A stretch of DNA of 26,481 nucleotides from NCBI GenBank assembly GCA_938039225.1, contig CALHVH010000014.1, positions 1-26,481 of the forward strand, read 5' to 3'. Below, piece after piece: positions 1 through 7,794 of this stretch (position 1 is its first letter; each line of letters opens with the position of its first letter). This DNA comes from an uncultured Gammaproteobacteria bacterium. Its GTDB lineage: Bacteria > Pseudomonadota > Gammaproteobacteria > Steroidobacterales > JABDMI01. The notes under the pieces are model-generated. The model saw only the letters and a program-made list of their open reading frames with translations, did no database searches and had not been told where the DNA came from. Made by a program: the position numbers and the translations under genes.

Positions 1-1128
1 AAACCACGCTTGCTTTCCTGCCTGTGTATCAATCAGGAATGAAAATAAGGTCACATACAAATAAACGATTACGTTTATTATCCAAAGCAGTTTGAACAAG
101 TGCCATGAATAGGCAAAGTCAATAAAATACAAGCTGACTAAACCAATAGAAGACAGAATCATAAAAAATGGCATGAACATTATTGTGAACCACAGCACGC
201 TAAAGGTTTTACTGCCTAAACGATGATGCAGCGCTGTACTCAGCCAAATTTTTTTAAATGCTTTAGTAACTTGCAAATTACCTCTTGCCCAACGAAGTCG
301 TTGTTTCCAAACTCCATCAATATTGTCTGGCTCTTCAGCCCAAACCACTGCGTTTCCATCAAATATGGCCTGACGTGAATTAAGTTGCGTTTTAAAAGTG
401 GTAAAGGTGTCTTCAGCCAGAGAACTGGTATCAATCTGACCCCCAATGGCGAGAAGATTTTCTCTGGTATGTAACTGAGCTCCACCCGCTAAACAGGCCA
501 TAAACCCTAATACATTTTGTGCTCGGCGTGATGCAGCTTGAGCGGTGATGTATTCAAACGCAATAAAACGATTAATTAAGTTCCCAGGGTCACTTCCTTC
601 TTTTATATAGGCAGTCACTGAACCAACATTTTTATCCACTAAATGTCGTGTCATACGCCTAAGCGCAGAGACTTCAAAAAGAACATCCGCATCAATGATT
701 AAAAAGGCTTCTGCCCAATCTTGACTAAGAATAATTTCAATTCCATGATTCAGTGTATGAGCCTTACCTTGACCACCATTCTCTCTACGTAAATGAAAGA
801 CACTCCCTTGATATTGCTTTGCTTTTGCTTGCATGATTATTGGAGTATCGTCTGTACTAGCATCATCAACTACATAAACACGTAATTGCGAGCGTGGATA
901 CTCCATGCCCATTAACTTATCAACAGTATTTCCTATAACGCCAGCTTCATTCCAGGCAGGTACAATTATGGCTACCTTAGGATAGAAAGGCTCACACTGT
1001 TTTAGATGATTCTTCTTTGCATGAATTCCAATTAAACTGAATTGAAAAAACGATGCTAGCAAAGGCAAAACACCCATTAATACAAAGGCTGTTAATACGT
1101 AATATACAATGCTGATGTCTAGTGACAT
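1..1128 (-). CDS. Membrane GT2 (processive-type) glycosyltransferase, 3' end cut by window
   Basis: The open frame starts at ATG 1128-1126 and stays open to base 1, giving 376 residues without a stop. The C-terminus is outside the window. A hydrophobic N-terminal helix (about residues 6-33) is followed by a GT2 catalytic domain. Visible motifs are IIVPAWNE (54-61), VVDDAST (86-92), the DAD metal motif (146-148), the AED acidic motif (238-240) and QRLRW (276-280). Membrane helices begin near 308-336 and 345-366. This motif set is that of inverting GT2 enzymes such as PgaC/IcaA, hyaluronan and cellulose synthases, which polymerise or transfer sugars at the inner membrane. The donor sugar cannot be read from sequence. 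The start lies 4 bp after the ATP-grasp stop, and its AGG ribosome site overlaps the end of that gene, so translational coupling is likely. Confidence 0.88.
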   Translation of the reverse strand, partial: MSLDISIVYYVLTAFVLMGVLPLLASFFQFSLIGIHAKKNHLKQCEPFYPKVAIIVPAWNEAGVIGNTVDKLMGMEYPRSQLRVYVVDDASTDDTPIIMQAKAKQYQGSVFHLRRENGGQGKAHTLNHGIEIILSQDWAEAFLIIDADVLFEVSALRRMTRHLVDKNVGSVTAYIKEGSDPGNLINRFIAFEYITAQAASRRAQNVLGFMACLAGGAQLHTRENLLAIGGQIDTSSLAEDTFTTFKTQLNSRQAIFDGNAVVWAEEPDNIDGVWKQRLRWARGNLQVTKAFKKIWLSTALHHRLGSKTFSVLWFTIMFMPFFMILSSIGLVSLYFIDFAYSWHLFKLLWIINVIVYLYVTLFSFLIDTQAGKQAWF

Positions 1129-1132
1129 ACTT

Positions 1133-2086
1133 TTACCTAAGCTCGTCTATTGAAATGAATTTTTCTTCCAAATAGCGAATAACTGCCAGTTCTGTATGTT
1201 CAATTGTTTCAAGGCTTTCTTGAGCGGCTTCTTTCAAAACCATTTTTGGCATATCTGCACCCGCAGCAATGGTTAATGGCATAGTCCCTGAAAAACGAGG
1301 ATTAATTTCTAATAATTTTGCTACACCTAATGCATCTCTGCGAAACTGAATATTGGCCACACCGGTTAATCCGGTTGCAAGAGCGGCTTGCTTTGCTAAG
1401 TTACTTAGCTCAGAATCTATTGAAGTTTTAGAAACAATGGCAATCCCAGAATCAACTTTAATACGCTCGCGTGGTACTGCTGACATGCACTGACCATTTT
1501 GATTAATATAAATATCTACAGAATATTCCGTTCCTGGTAAGTATTCCTGAACCAACATAAGGGGATCTCTTGGAAGCTTATCGATCTGTTCTTTATTATT
1601 AACTAAAACAATACCTCGAGAACCTGCTCCAGAGCGAGGCTTTAGTATCAATGGGTAAGTCCAGTTACTTGCCGTAAAATTATCATCAAAAATTGCAAAC
1701 TGTCCCAACGGAATATGGTCCTTACAGGTCTGCATAAGTTCATACTTATCCAAGCATTTTTCTAGACTGCTTTGTGAACTAATCGCCACATAAATGCCCT
1801 CATTTTTGAAAGCTTCACTATTGTTAGCTATGGGCAATAACTCGTCATCAACAGTTGGGTATAACACATCAATGTTTAATGACTGACAGATTAAAATAAG
1901 CTTTTCTACAAAATTTTCATCTTTTGCTTTGGGTAATAAAACTCTACATTCCTGTTCAACTAAATACAGGCCTGGTGCCTTATCACACATATCGGCCATG
2001 TATATCTCAACATGAGACTCACGTAACGATTTATAAACTGAAATTGCTGCTGCTCCACCAGCTCCAGTAATTAATACTTTTTTCAT
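1133..2086 (-). CDS. ATP-grasp domain ligase (CarB/PylC-like), function unknown
   Basis: The 317-residue soluble protein has a Rossmann-like pre-ATP-grasp segment with LITGAGGAAA at residues 5-14, then an ATP-grasp fold. Recognisable elements are the ATP-binding lysine in LILKP (K149), the glycine loop SGAGSRG (152-158), the hinge QEYLPG (180-185) and the metal ligands E260 and N262 in LLEINPRFSG. ATP-grasp enzymes form an acyl-phosphate and join it to an amine, thiol or carbon nucleophile. The relatives it most resembles act on carboxylates or amino acids. There is no signal peptide, so it is cytosolic. An AAGGA ribosome site precedes the ATG. It lies 23 bp after the receiver-deacetylase gene and 4 bp before the GT2 gene. 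I infer, without direct evidence, that it could ligate an acyl or aminoacyl group onto an amine exposed by that deacetylase. Confidence 0.85.
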   Translation of the reverse strand: MKKVLITGAGGAAAISVYKSLRESHVEIYMADMCDKAPGLYLVEQECRVLLPKAKDENFVEKLILICQSLNIDVLYPTVDDELLPIANNSEAFKNEGIYVAISSQSSLEKCLDKYELMQTCKDHIPLGQFAIFDDNFTASNWTYPLILKPRSGAGSRGIVLVNNKEQIDKLPRDPLMLVQEYLPGTEYSVDIYINQNGQCMSAVPRERIKVDSGIAIVSKTSIDSELSNLAKQAALATGLTGVANIQFRRDALGVAKLLEINPRFSGTMPLTIAAGADMPKMVLKEAAQESLETIEHTELAVIRYLEEKFISIDELR

Positions 2087-2109
2087 TGGTTTTTCCTTGG
2101 CTAAATGAT

Positions 2110-3087
2110 TTAAATACTTTTTATGACTTCTAATGGCTCTACTAACTTATAGTTTGCAAACCGGCCCCAGTAACGGGCCGTTGACTCAATTACACTGTCT
2201 TTGAGGTAGGCGCATTTTTCTTTTTGGGAACGATAATATTTAATCAACTCAACTTTCTCAGGAAGCTGCTCACTCACATCAACAAATCGTGTTGGTTGAA
2301 AATTTGTGGTTGAAGAGGGGCTTTGATAACACTCAAGTTGAGCTACGCCTCGGCATGCAACCAGACTAGCCCTGTGTACATTTCTGTGATCTTGATGTGC
2401 ATCATTTAAAGAGTGGGTATATACAATATCTGGCTTAATACTCTTTACTAAGTCTTCAATTTTTTTGATACTGACTGAGCCTTCCGGTATCGCTGTATCT
2501 GGTAAATTAGCGACATGTAAAGTTGCACCTAATGCTGAGGCTGATTTTTTAGCTTCGTTATAGCGAATAATACTATCGCCGCCTTTACTGCCATAAGACA
2601 TGGTTAAGATATGTATTTCGTCACCTACTTTGGCATGCTTTAATAGAATACCTCCGCAACCAATCTCAACATCATCAGGATGTGCACCGATGGCTAAAAT
2701 TTTTCGTCTACTTTTTTTAGTTTGATTACTTAGCGCTTTATTGACTTTACTAAGAATGGTTTCTTTACTAAATGGCTTAATGAGAAAAACTTCAGCATTT
2801 TCATCTATTGCCTGTACGGCCATTTCTAAAGTTGCATATCCTGTCATTAAAATGACTGGGCATTCTGGGTTTTGAATTTTAATCTTGCTTAATAATTCTA
2901 TTCCATTGCCTTTAGGTAAATTTACATCTGAAATAATCAAATCCCAATCCGAATTCTCCATCAATGTTTTTGCTTCTTCAGCACTATTAACCACTGTGGC
3001 TTCATAGCTAGGCTGAGAAATCCATTTTTGTAAAATAAATGAGAAATCAGGATCATTCTCAACAATCAGTATTTTATAAGTTCGCAT
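2110..3087 (-). CDS. Response-regulator receiver fused to PIG-L/LmbE de-N-acetylase
   Basis: This 325-residue protein has two domains. Residues 4-118 are a CheY-like receiver with phospho-acceptor D54 (SDVNLP), switch T82 (MTG) and K104 (IKPF). The usual acidic pair appears as E10-N11-D12. Residues 128 to about 310 are a PIG-L domain with AHPDDVE (135-141), in which H136, D139 and H234 are the expected zinc ligands and D138 the expected catalytic base. The second half of the site is a histidine-rich segment at 225-238 (HSLNDAHQDH, then H238). Family members such as MshB, BshB and PIG-L remove acetyl groups from GlcNAc-containing small molecules or lipids. There is no DNA-binding domain and no signal peptide, so the predicted output is enzymatic, in the cytosol. 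An AGAGGT ribosome site precedes the ATG. It is the first gene of a three-gene minus-strand run, divergent from a histidine kinase that is the obvious candidate phosphodonor. Confidence 0.93.
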   Translation of the reverse strand: MRTYKILIVENDPDFSFILQKWISQPSYEATVVNSAEEAKTLMENSDWDLIISDVNLPKGNGIELLSKIKIQNPECPVILMTGYATLEMAVQAIDENAEVFLIKPFSKETILSKVNKALSNQTKKSRRKILAIGAHPDDVEIGCGGILLKHAKVGDEIHILTMSYGSKGGDSIIRYNEAKKSASALGATLHVANLPDTAIPEGSVSIKKIEDLVKSIKPDIVYTHSLNDAHQDHRNVHRASLVACRGVAQLECYQSPSSTTNFQPTRFVDVSEQLPEKVELIKYYRSQKEKCAYLKDSVIESTARYWGRFANYKLVEPLEVIKSI

Positions 3088-3352
3088 GATGAGTACCTCT
3101 TTGTTTACGTAGCTACACTATAGAGAGTCAACTCCTGCAAACCTATACACCTTTAGGTCATAATTTCTATCCTGTGATCACGCGTAACTTCCTGATTTTA
3201 AAGATATTATTTTTATTAGTACAAATTACAAATATTTGCATAGTCAAACGATAGTTGACCTATACAATCGGTTATATTGTGTAACTAAAGTGTCAGATGT
3301 AATGCAGAGATTAGTTGTTATGATGACCACATCAAGAAATTAGGTAATAACG
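3088..3352. promoter_or_regulatory. Divergent control region between deacetylase and kinase operons
   Basis: This 265-bp, very AT-rich gap separates two divergent transcripts. The hexamer AGTCAA occurs at 3126-3131 and 3242-3247. TTGACC at 3255-3260 gives a third, inverted copy of the core, so GTCAA (3243-3247) and TTGAC (3255-3259) form an inverted repeat with a 7-base spacer. A minus-strand -10-like TATAGT lies at 3117-3122. It would give a leader of about 22 nt for the deacetylase gene, but no good -35 is visible. A short perfect palindrome GTGATCAC lies at 3174-3181. The NarL-type regulator encoded nearby is a natural candidate to bind here. That is inference. Confidence 0.45.
3316..3324 (+). 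promoter_or_regulatory. Candidate extended -10 promoter for the histidine kinase operon
   Basis: TGT-TATGAT matches an extended -10 element (TGn followed by five of six TATAAT bases). It would start transcription near 3331 and leave a leader of about 22 nt before the kinase ATG at 3353. No convincing -35 hexamer is seen 16-18 bp upstream, as can be tolerated with extended -10 promoters or with an activator. Confidence 0.35.
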
Positions 3353-4996
3353 ATGAACAACACAGAGACTGATTTGCTCAGAGAGCTAGAAAACGAACGT
3401 AAACAACGACAAACCTTAGAATTGCATATTGAGCAATTCAGATTGAATCCATCATTGTTTAAAAAGAAAGAGACGCCTCTTCATAATGCTGTGTTAAGTA
3501 TGTCAGATGGTTTTTTATTACATGATCTTGAACTTAATATTAAAACTGCTAATGATCAATTACATAAAATTTATTATAAAAACACTGAGCAAAACGATAT
3601 ACCTGAAGAACTTTTAAAAATTATGCAGCATGATTCCTACCCAGGAAAACATAATAAAGGGGTGATTGATAGCGCCTTTGAAATAACTTTAGAATCGGGT
3701 AGAACCGTAATCATAAAAGCCCATCAGACGACGGATGGCAATATTGTCAGTATTCATCAAGATATAACTCATAAAAGAGCCTACGAAATTGAACAGCTTC
3801 GTTTATTAAAGAAGCTTTACAGTGCTCAGAAGTTAGAAGCTATTGGACGAATGACTGGGGTCATAGCACATGACTTTAATAATATTATTGCTGCCATTCT
3901 TGGTTATTCTGGATTCTTAGAAGATGATCTAAATGATAACCCTGAATTACAAACTTATGCTCAACGTATTACCCAATCGGCCAAACGTGGTAGTGAAATC
4001 ATTCAAAATATTTTAAATTTTTCAAAGAAAGTTGATATCCCGTATAAAGCAACGGACATGAACCATTTGATTAAAGAGGCCTGTGATATTGTCACACCTT
4101 CATTGACAGATGATGTATTTATCAAAGCTAAACTTAGCAGTGATGAGTCGCATATCGCTGCAAACGCCTCTCAGATGACACAATTGCTTATGAATCTTTT
4201 AACCAATGCGAGAGACGCCTATAAAAACCTTGATCGTAAAGAAAAACGTATACATATCGCAACGGAAACCGTTGAGAGTTATGATCTTAATGATAAAAGC
4301 AAAGAGTATCTGCCACGTTTATTTTCAAAATCCAAATTTCATAGTATTAAAAAAGGCATTTTACAGTTTTCAACTCCATGCTTGAGAATTACGATTACGG
4401 ACAACGGTTGTGGCATGGACAGCAAAACTATGGAACAACTCTTCGAGCCATTCTTTTCAACCAAGAAAAATGATAACGGTACTGGTCTAGGTTTATTTGG
4501 AGTAAGTGGCATTATTGCCGAGCATGGTGGTGGGTTAAAAATCTATTCATCGGAAAATATTGGGACACACTGCGTTATTCTCATCCCTTTAGAAGCCGAA
4601 TCTTTAACATCAACCCGCTCATTAAAAAGACCAATCAAAGTTCCAAATACTGGCAATATTATGGTTATCGATGATGAACCTGTTGTAGGCTTAATGCTAG
4701 CCGAAACACTAACGCGCAGTGGCATACCTGCTATCTATTATGAAGATCCGCATTCTGCTATGGATGCCTTTAAAACTGATCCTAATATTTGGAGAGCAAT
4801 AATTTGTGACCAAATGATGCCAACAATCAAAGGAACTGAGGTCTTTAAAAAGGTACGCACTATAAAGGAAGATATTTTATTTATTCTTTGTTCTGGCAAT
4901 GCACCTGAAATCAATCATGATGAATTACTCAGTAGCAATGGAATGTTCTTACGCAAACCCGTTGATAAAAATCATTTACTTGCGATTATTGATTAA
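3353..4996 (+). CDS. Soluble hybrid histidine kinase (PAS-like, HisKA, HATPase, receiver)
   Basis: The 547-residue protein has a short coiled N-terminus (5-30), a PAS-like sensory segment (about 42-140, ending in the PAS-typical DITHKR), a HisKA helix with phospho-acceptor H173 in IAHDFNN, and an ATPase domain. In the ATPase domain N285 marks the N box, DNGCGM (350-355) the G1 box and GTGLGL (376-381) the G2 box. A C-terminal receiver (about 434-547) carries acidic residues D440/D441, phospho-acceptor D486, S514 and K535. The HDFNN H-box is typical of NtrB-like kinases. No membrane segment is visible, so it should sense a cytosolic or membrane-proximal cue. No HPt domain is present here. The NarL-type regulator gene follows after 33 bp. 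Possible phosphorylation targets are its own receiver, that regulator and the divergent receiver-deacetylase. Confidence 0.93.
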   Translation: MNNTETDLLRELENERKQRQTLELHIEQFRLNPSLFKKKETPLHNAVLSMSDGFLLHDLELNIKTANDQLHKIYYKNTEQNDIPEELLKIMQHDSYPGKHNKGVIDSAFEITLESGRTVIIKAHQTTDGNIVSIHQDITHKRAYEIEQLRLLKKLYSAQKLEAIGRMTGVIAHDFNNIIAAILGYSGFLEDDLNDNPELQTYAQRITQSAKRGSEIIQNILNFSKKVDIPYKATDMNHLIKEACDIVTPSLTDDVFIKAKLSSDESHIAANASQMTQLLMNLLTNARDAYKNLDRKEKRIHIATETVESYDLNDKSKEYLPRLFSKSKFHSIKKGILQFSTPCLRITITDNGCGMDSKTMEQLFEPFFSTKKNDNGTGLGLFGVSGIIAEHGGGLKIYSSENIGTHCVILIPLEAESLTSTRSLKRPIKVPNTGNIMVIDDEPVVGLMLAETLTRSGIPAIYYEDPHSAMDAFKTDPNIWRAIICDQMMPTIKGTEVFKKVRTIKEDILFILCSGNAPEINHDELLSSNGMFLRKPVDKNHLLAIID

Positions 4997-5029
4997 ACTC
5001 TATTACCTAAAACCCTGAGACACCACAAG

Positions 5030-5659
5030 ATGAAAATATTACTCGCTGATGATCATGACCTTGTTAGAGATGCAATATCTTTACTACTGAGTAGAGATTT
5101 TGATAATCCACAAGTGGACTTAGCCAGCGACCTTAAAAGTCTCTTGGAATTATTAGACACAGAAACAAATTATGACTTAATTCTTACGGATCTGTATATG
5201 CCTGGCATGCAAGGCGTTGAGAGCCTTGACGAGATTATCAAAAAGTCAAAAGAGACGCCTGTGGCCCTAATGTCAGGAAGCAAAAACCGAACCGATATAA
5301 AAACCGCCTATGAATTTGGTATCCGTGGTTTTATATCTAAAACCACCACAGGTAAAGCACTATCAAATATTCTTCGCTTAATCTTAAGTGGAGAGCGGTA
5401 TGTCCCTGAATTTTATTTGGAACAAGATGAACATCTCATTGTGCCAATTAATGGGGCTAAATTAACTTCACGTGAAATTGAAGTAATGAAAGGTTTATTA
5501 AAGGGCTTATCCAATAAGCAAATCGCTGCTTCACTCTTTATTGAGGAAACAACGGTTAAATTACATTTACGTTCTTTATTCGACAAACTCGAAGCTAAGA
5601 ACCGAACCGATGCAGTAATAAAAGCCATGAAATATGGATTAGCTGGTTCATTTATATAA
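5030..5659 (+). CDS. NarL/LuxR-family DNA-binding response regulator
   Basis: The 209-residue regulator has a receiver domain (1-120) with acidic D7/D8, phospho-acceptor D54 (LTDLYMPG), S82 and K104. A LuxR-type helix-turn-helix follows (about 144-203), with LTSREIEVMKGL, the recognition-helix region around EETTVKLHL and an AKNRTDA end. These features are the family standard, and the length is normal. It sits between the hybrid kinase (33 bp upstream) and the tyrosine phosphatase gene (18 bp downstream), consistent with one operon. It is the only DNA-binding output protein in the left third of the window, so it is the likely transcriptional controller of one or both divergent operons. The ribosome site before its ATG is poor, so translation may be partly coupled to the kinase gene. 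Confidence 0.95.
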   Translation: MKILLADDHDLVRDAISLLLSRDFDNPQVDLASDLKSLLELLDTETNYDLILTDLYMPGMQGVESLDEIIKKSKETPVALMSGSKNRTDIKTAYEFGIRGFISKTTTGKALSNILRLILSGERYVPEFYLEQDEHLIVPINGAKLTSREIEVMKGLLKGLSNKQIAASLFIEETTVKLHLRSLFDKLEAKNRTDAVIKAMKYGLAGSFI

Positions 5660-5677
5660 AAAATTTTAGGAAAAATT

Positions 5678-6157
5678 ATGAAAGTATTATTCGTATGTTT
5701 AGGAAATATTTGTAGGTCTCCAATAGCACAAGGCATTTTTGAAGCTTCTCTTAAAAGCAATCCTGACGCAGATTCAATTATTAGCTTTGTAGATTCCGCG
5801 GGAACTGCAAATTACCATATCGGAAAATTACCAGATGAACGTATGCGTAAAACCGCCATTGAACATGGATTTAATATTGATCACTTACGAGGTCGGCAAG
5901 TCTCTGAAAAAGATTTTGAGGATTTTGACTATATTCTTGCAATGGATAAAAGAAATTATGAAAATCTGATGAAGGTCTGCCCTGAATCGCAAAGAAGTAA
6001 GGTGTCATTATTCTTGTCCCACCATGAAACAAGTAATTTAACGGAAGTGCCTGACCCGTTTCATGGAGATGAGCAAGATTTCATTGATGTCTTAAACTTA
6101 ATAAAACATGGCTCAAGCTCGGTGCTTAATAAAATACTAAACGATGCGGCTTTATAG
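5678..6157 (+). CDS. Low-molecular-weight protein tyrosine phosphatase
   Basis: The 159-residue cytosolic enzyme has the family P-loop at its N-terminus: nucleophile C7 and R13 in CLGNICRSP. The general acid is D126 in the DP motif (VPDPFHG). The length and layout match the LMW-PTP family. An AGGA ribosome site lies just upstream. In many proteobacteria LMW-PTPs such as Wzb dephosphorylate a BY-kinase that controls exopolysaccharide assembly. Others act on arginine or tyrosine phosphates elsewhere. Here it is the last gene of the kinase-regulator operon and lies opposite a glycan-modifying operon, which favours a role in polysaccharide control. No BY-kinase is in the window. Confidence 0.93.
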   Translation: MKVLFVCLGNICRSPIAQGIFEASLKSNPDADSIISFVDSAGTANYHIGKLPDERMRKTAIEHGFNIDHLRGRQVSEKDFEDFDYILAMDKRNYENLMKVCPESQRSKVSLFLSHHETSNLTEVPDPFHGDEQDFIDVLNLIKHGSSSVLNKILNDAAL

Positions 6158-6176
6158 CTAATCCTAAATTAATATT

Positions 6177-7178
6177 TTATTCTGAACCGAGTTGTCTGCC
6201 CATTAGATTTGCAAAAGCGTCTTCAGGGGCTAGATTTTCATAAATGACTTTGTAAACTTGTTCGGCTATAGGCATTTCAATACCTAACTTAATTGCCATT
6301 TGATGTACTGCTTTGGCAGCTTGAACCCCTTCAACTACTTGTTGAATTTCGTCTTGTGCAGCTTGTATACCTTTACCGGCTGCCAATGCTAAACCCATAC
6401 GACGATTTCGAGATTGATCATCAGAACAGGTTAATACTAAGTCGCCCATGCCTGATAAGCCTCGAAAAGTTGTAGACTTGGCACCAAGTTTTTGACCCAA
6501 ACGCATGACTTCAGCAAGCCCACGAGTAATTAAAGCAACTCGGGCATTCACTCCAAAACCTAAACCGTCGCAACCTCCCGCGGCTATGGCAATTACATTT
6601 TTAACGGCTCCGCCAACTTCTACACCGGTTATATCTTTACTGGTGTAGGCCCTGAAATGATCATTAGACATTTGTTTTGCTAAACGCTTAGCTAATTTTT
6701 TATCTTCAGAGGCAATAGTTAATGCCGAAGGTAAAGCAGCACCTACTTCTTTAGCGAAAGTTGGACCAGATATCACTGCTCCTTGATGTGCCTTACCTAA
6801 AACTACATTTACAACTTGATGCGGTAATAAACCAGTATCCAGTTCAAAGCCTTTTGTGGCCCAATTAACTTTTTGTTCATCACGTAAAAGTGGTTTGATT
6901 TGCTCTAAGACCAAACGTAAAACATGGCTGGGAACCACAATAAGAATATCGCGATTACTAGCGATAGCTAATTCAAGATTAGTAGTGGGTGTGATATTGT
7001 CTGGCAAGGGACAACCAGGAAGATAAAATTTATTTTCTTTATCTTTAATTAAAGGGTCTACTTGAGAATGAAGATGACCCCAAAGGTGCACGTCATGTCC
7101 TGTGCGTGCGAGTTGTAAGGCCAAAGCAGTGCCCCAAGAGCCTGCACCTAAAACAGCAAACGATTTTTTCTTTGCCAT
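6177..7178 (-). CDS. gpsA: NAD(P)-dependent glycerol-3-phosphate dehydrogenase
   Basis: This 333-residue enzyme reduces dihydroxyacetone phosphate to sn-glycerol 3-phosphate, the backbone precursor of phospholipids. The N-terminal Rossmann fold carries GAGSWGTALA (11-20). Further family signatures are VVPSHVLR, ATKGFE, SGPTFAKEV (138-145) and the catalytic lysine region VEVGGAVKNV (K193), followed by the substrate-binding LTCSDDQSRNR. Length is typical. A GAGG ribosome site precedes the ATG. It is the last gene of the rhodanese-grxC-secB-gpsA run, 23 bp after secB. Its stop lies 19 bp from the convergent phosphatase gene, with no clear terminator hairpin between. Confidence 0.97.
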   Translation of the reverse strand: MAKKKSFAVLGAGSWGTALALQLARTGHDVHLWGHLHSQVDPLIKDKENKFYLPGCPLPDNITPTTNLELAIASNRDILIVVPSHVLRLVLEQIKPLLRDEQKVNWATKGFELDTGLLPHQVVNVVLGKAHQGAVISGPTFAKEVGAALPSALTIASEDKKLAKRLAKQMSNDHFRAYTSKDITGVEVGGAVKNVIAIAAGGCDGLGFGVNARVALITRGLAEVMRLGQKLGAKSTTFRGLSGMGDLVLTCSDDQSRNRRMGLALAAGKGIQAAQDEIQQVVEGVQAAKAVHQMAIKLGIEMPIAEQVYKVIYENLAPEDAFANLMGRQLGSE

Positions 7179-7201
7179 ACTTTGACCTCAAATGTATTTA
7201 C

Positions 7202-7732
7202 TTAAGCATTGCCTGTTGGAGGGTTCTGATTTTGACCGGCTTGTTGAGCAGCTAACTGCTGCACATGTTGAACATACAAGGCATCGAAATTAATGGGTTG
7301 TAAAACTACAGCAGGGAAGCCGCCTTTATTAATTAAACTATTCACAGCTTCACGTGCATAAGGAAACAGTTGTGTTGGAGCAAATGTGCCTAGTATTTGA
7401 TGCAATTGTTGTTGATTAAAACCTTTTGACTCAAACAAACCAGCTTGCTGCACTTCAGAAAGAAATACCACTTTTTCATCAGCTTTAGCCGTTATTGAAA
7501 TAGTCAGCACGACTTCGTGTACGTTCTCTTCAATCATTTGAACATTACTGTTTACATTGATATCAAATTTAGGCTGAATGTTTTGCTGAAAAACTGCTGG
7601 CGTATTGGGTGATTCAAAAGAACTATCCTTTAAATACATCAAACGAATTGCGAAATCTTGTTCCGGAGCATTTTCAGCACCAACTGCTTGTTCTGGATTA
7701 ATTACTTCTGGAGTATCGTCTTGTTCAGCCAT
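7202..7732 (-). CDS. secB: Protein-export chaperone SecB
   Basis: This 176-residue protein is a recognisable SecB, the tetrameric cytosolic chaperone that keeps preproteins unfolded and passes them to SecA. The core shows FAIRLMYLKDSSFESPNTP (about 27-45), the beta-strand segment with VVLTISITAKA, the region around QQLHQILGTFAPTQLFPYARE, and GGFPAVVLQPINFDALYV. The acidic N-terminus and the Gln/Asn-rich tail after about residue 155 are normal for the family. An AAAGAGAA purine stretch precedes the start. It sits between grxC (62-bp gap) and gpsA (23-bp gap), an order conserved in many gammaproteobacteria. Confidence 0.97.
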   Translation of the reverse strand: MAEQDDTPEVINPEQAVGAENAPEQDFAIRLMYLKDSSFESPNTPAVFQQNIQPKFDINVNSNVQMIEENVHEVVLTISITAKADEKVVFLSEVQQAGLFESKGFNQQQLHQILGTFAPTQLFPYAREAVNSLINKGGFPAVVLQPINFDALYVQHVQQLAAQQAGQNQNPPTGNA

Positions 7733-7794
7733 AATATTCTCTTTCTTATTCTTTAAATTAAATTTTTATTGATTGTGGTCTTTACTATTTTGAT

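Noticed and set aside
3174..3181. GTGATCAC palindrome as a CRP site
   Set aside because: CRP sites need TGTGA and TCACA separated by six bases. Here the half-sites overlap.
3255..3278. TTGACC...TATATT as a plus-strand promoter
   Set aside because: The spacer is only 12 bp, too short for a sigma-70 promoter.
5413..5760. 115-codon minus-strand frame across the NarL regulator and phosphatase genes
   Set aside because: It is antisense to the LuxR helix-turn-helix and the phosphatase P-loop, and has no supporting motif.
6158..6176. Terminator between the phosphatase and gpsA genes
   Set aside because: The 19-bp gap is AT-rich but shows no stem-loop.
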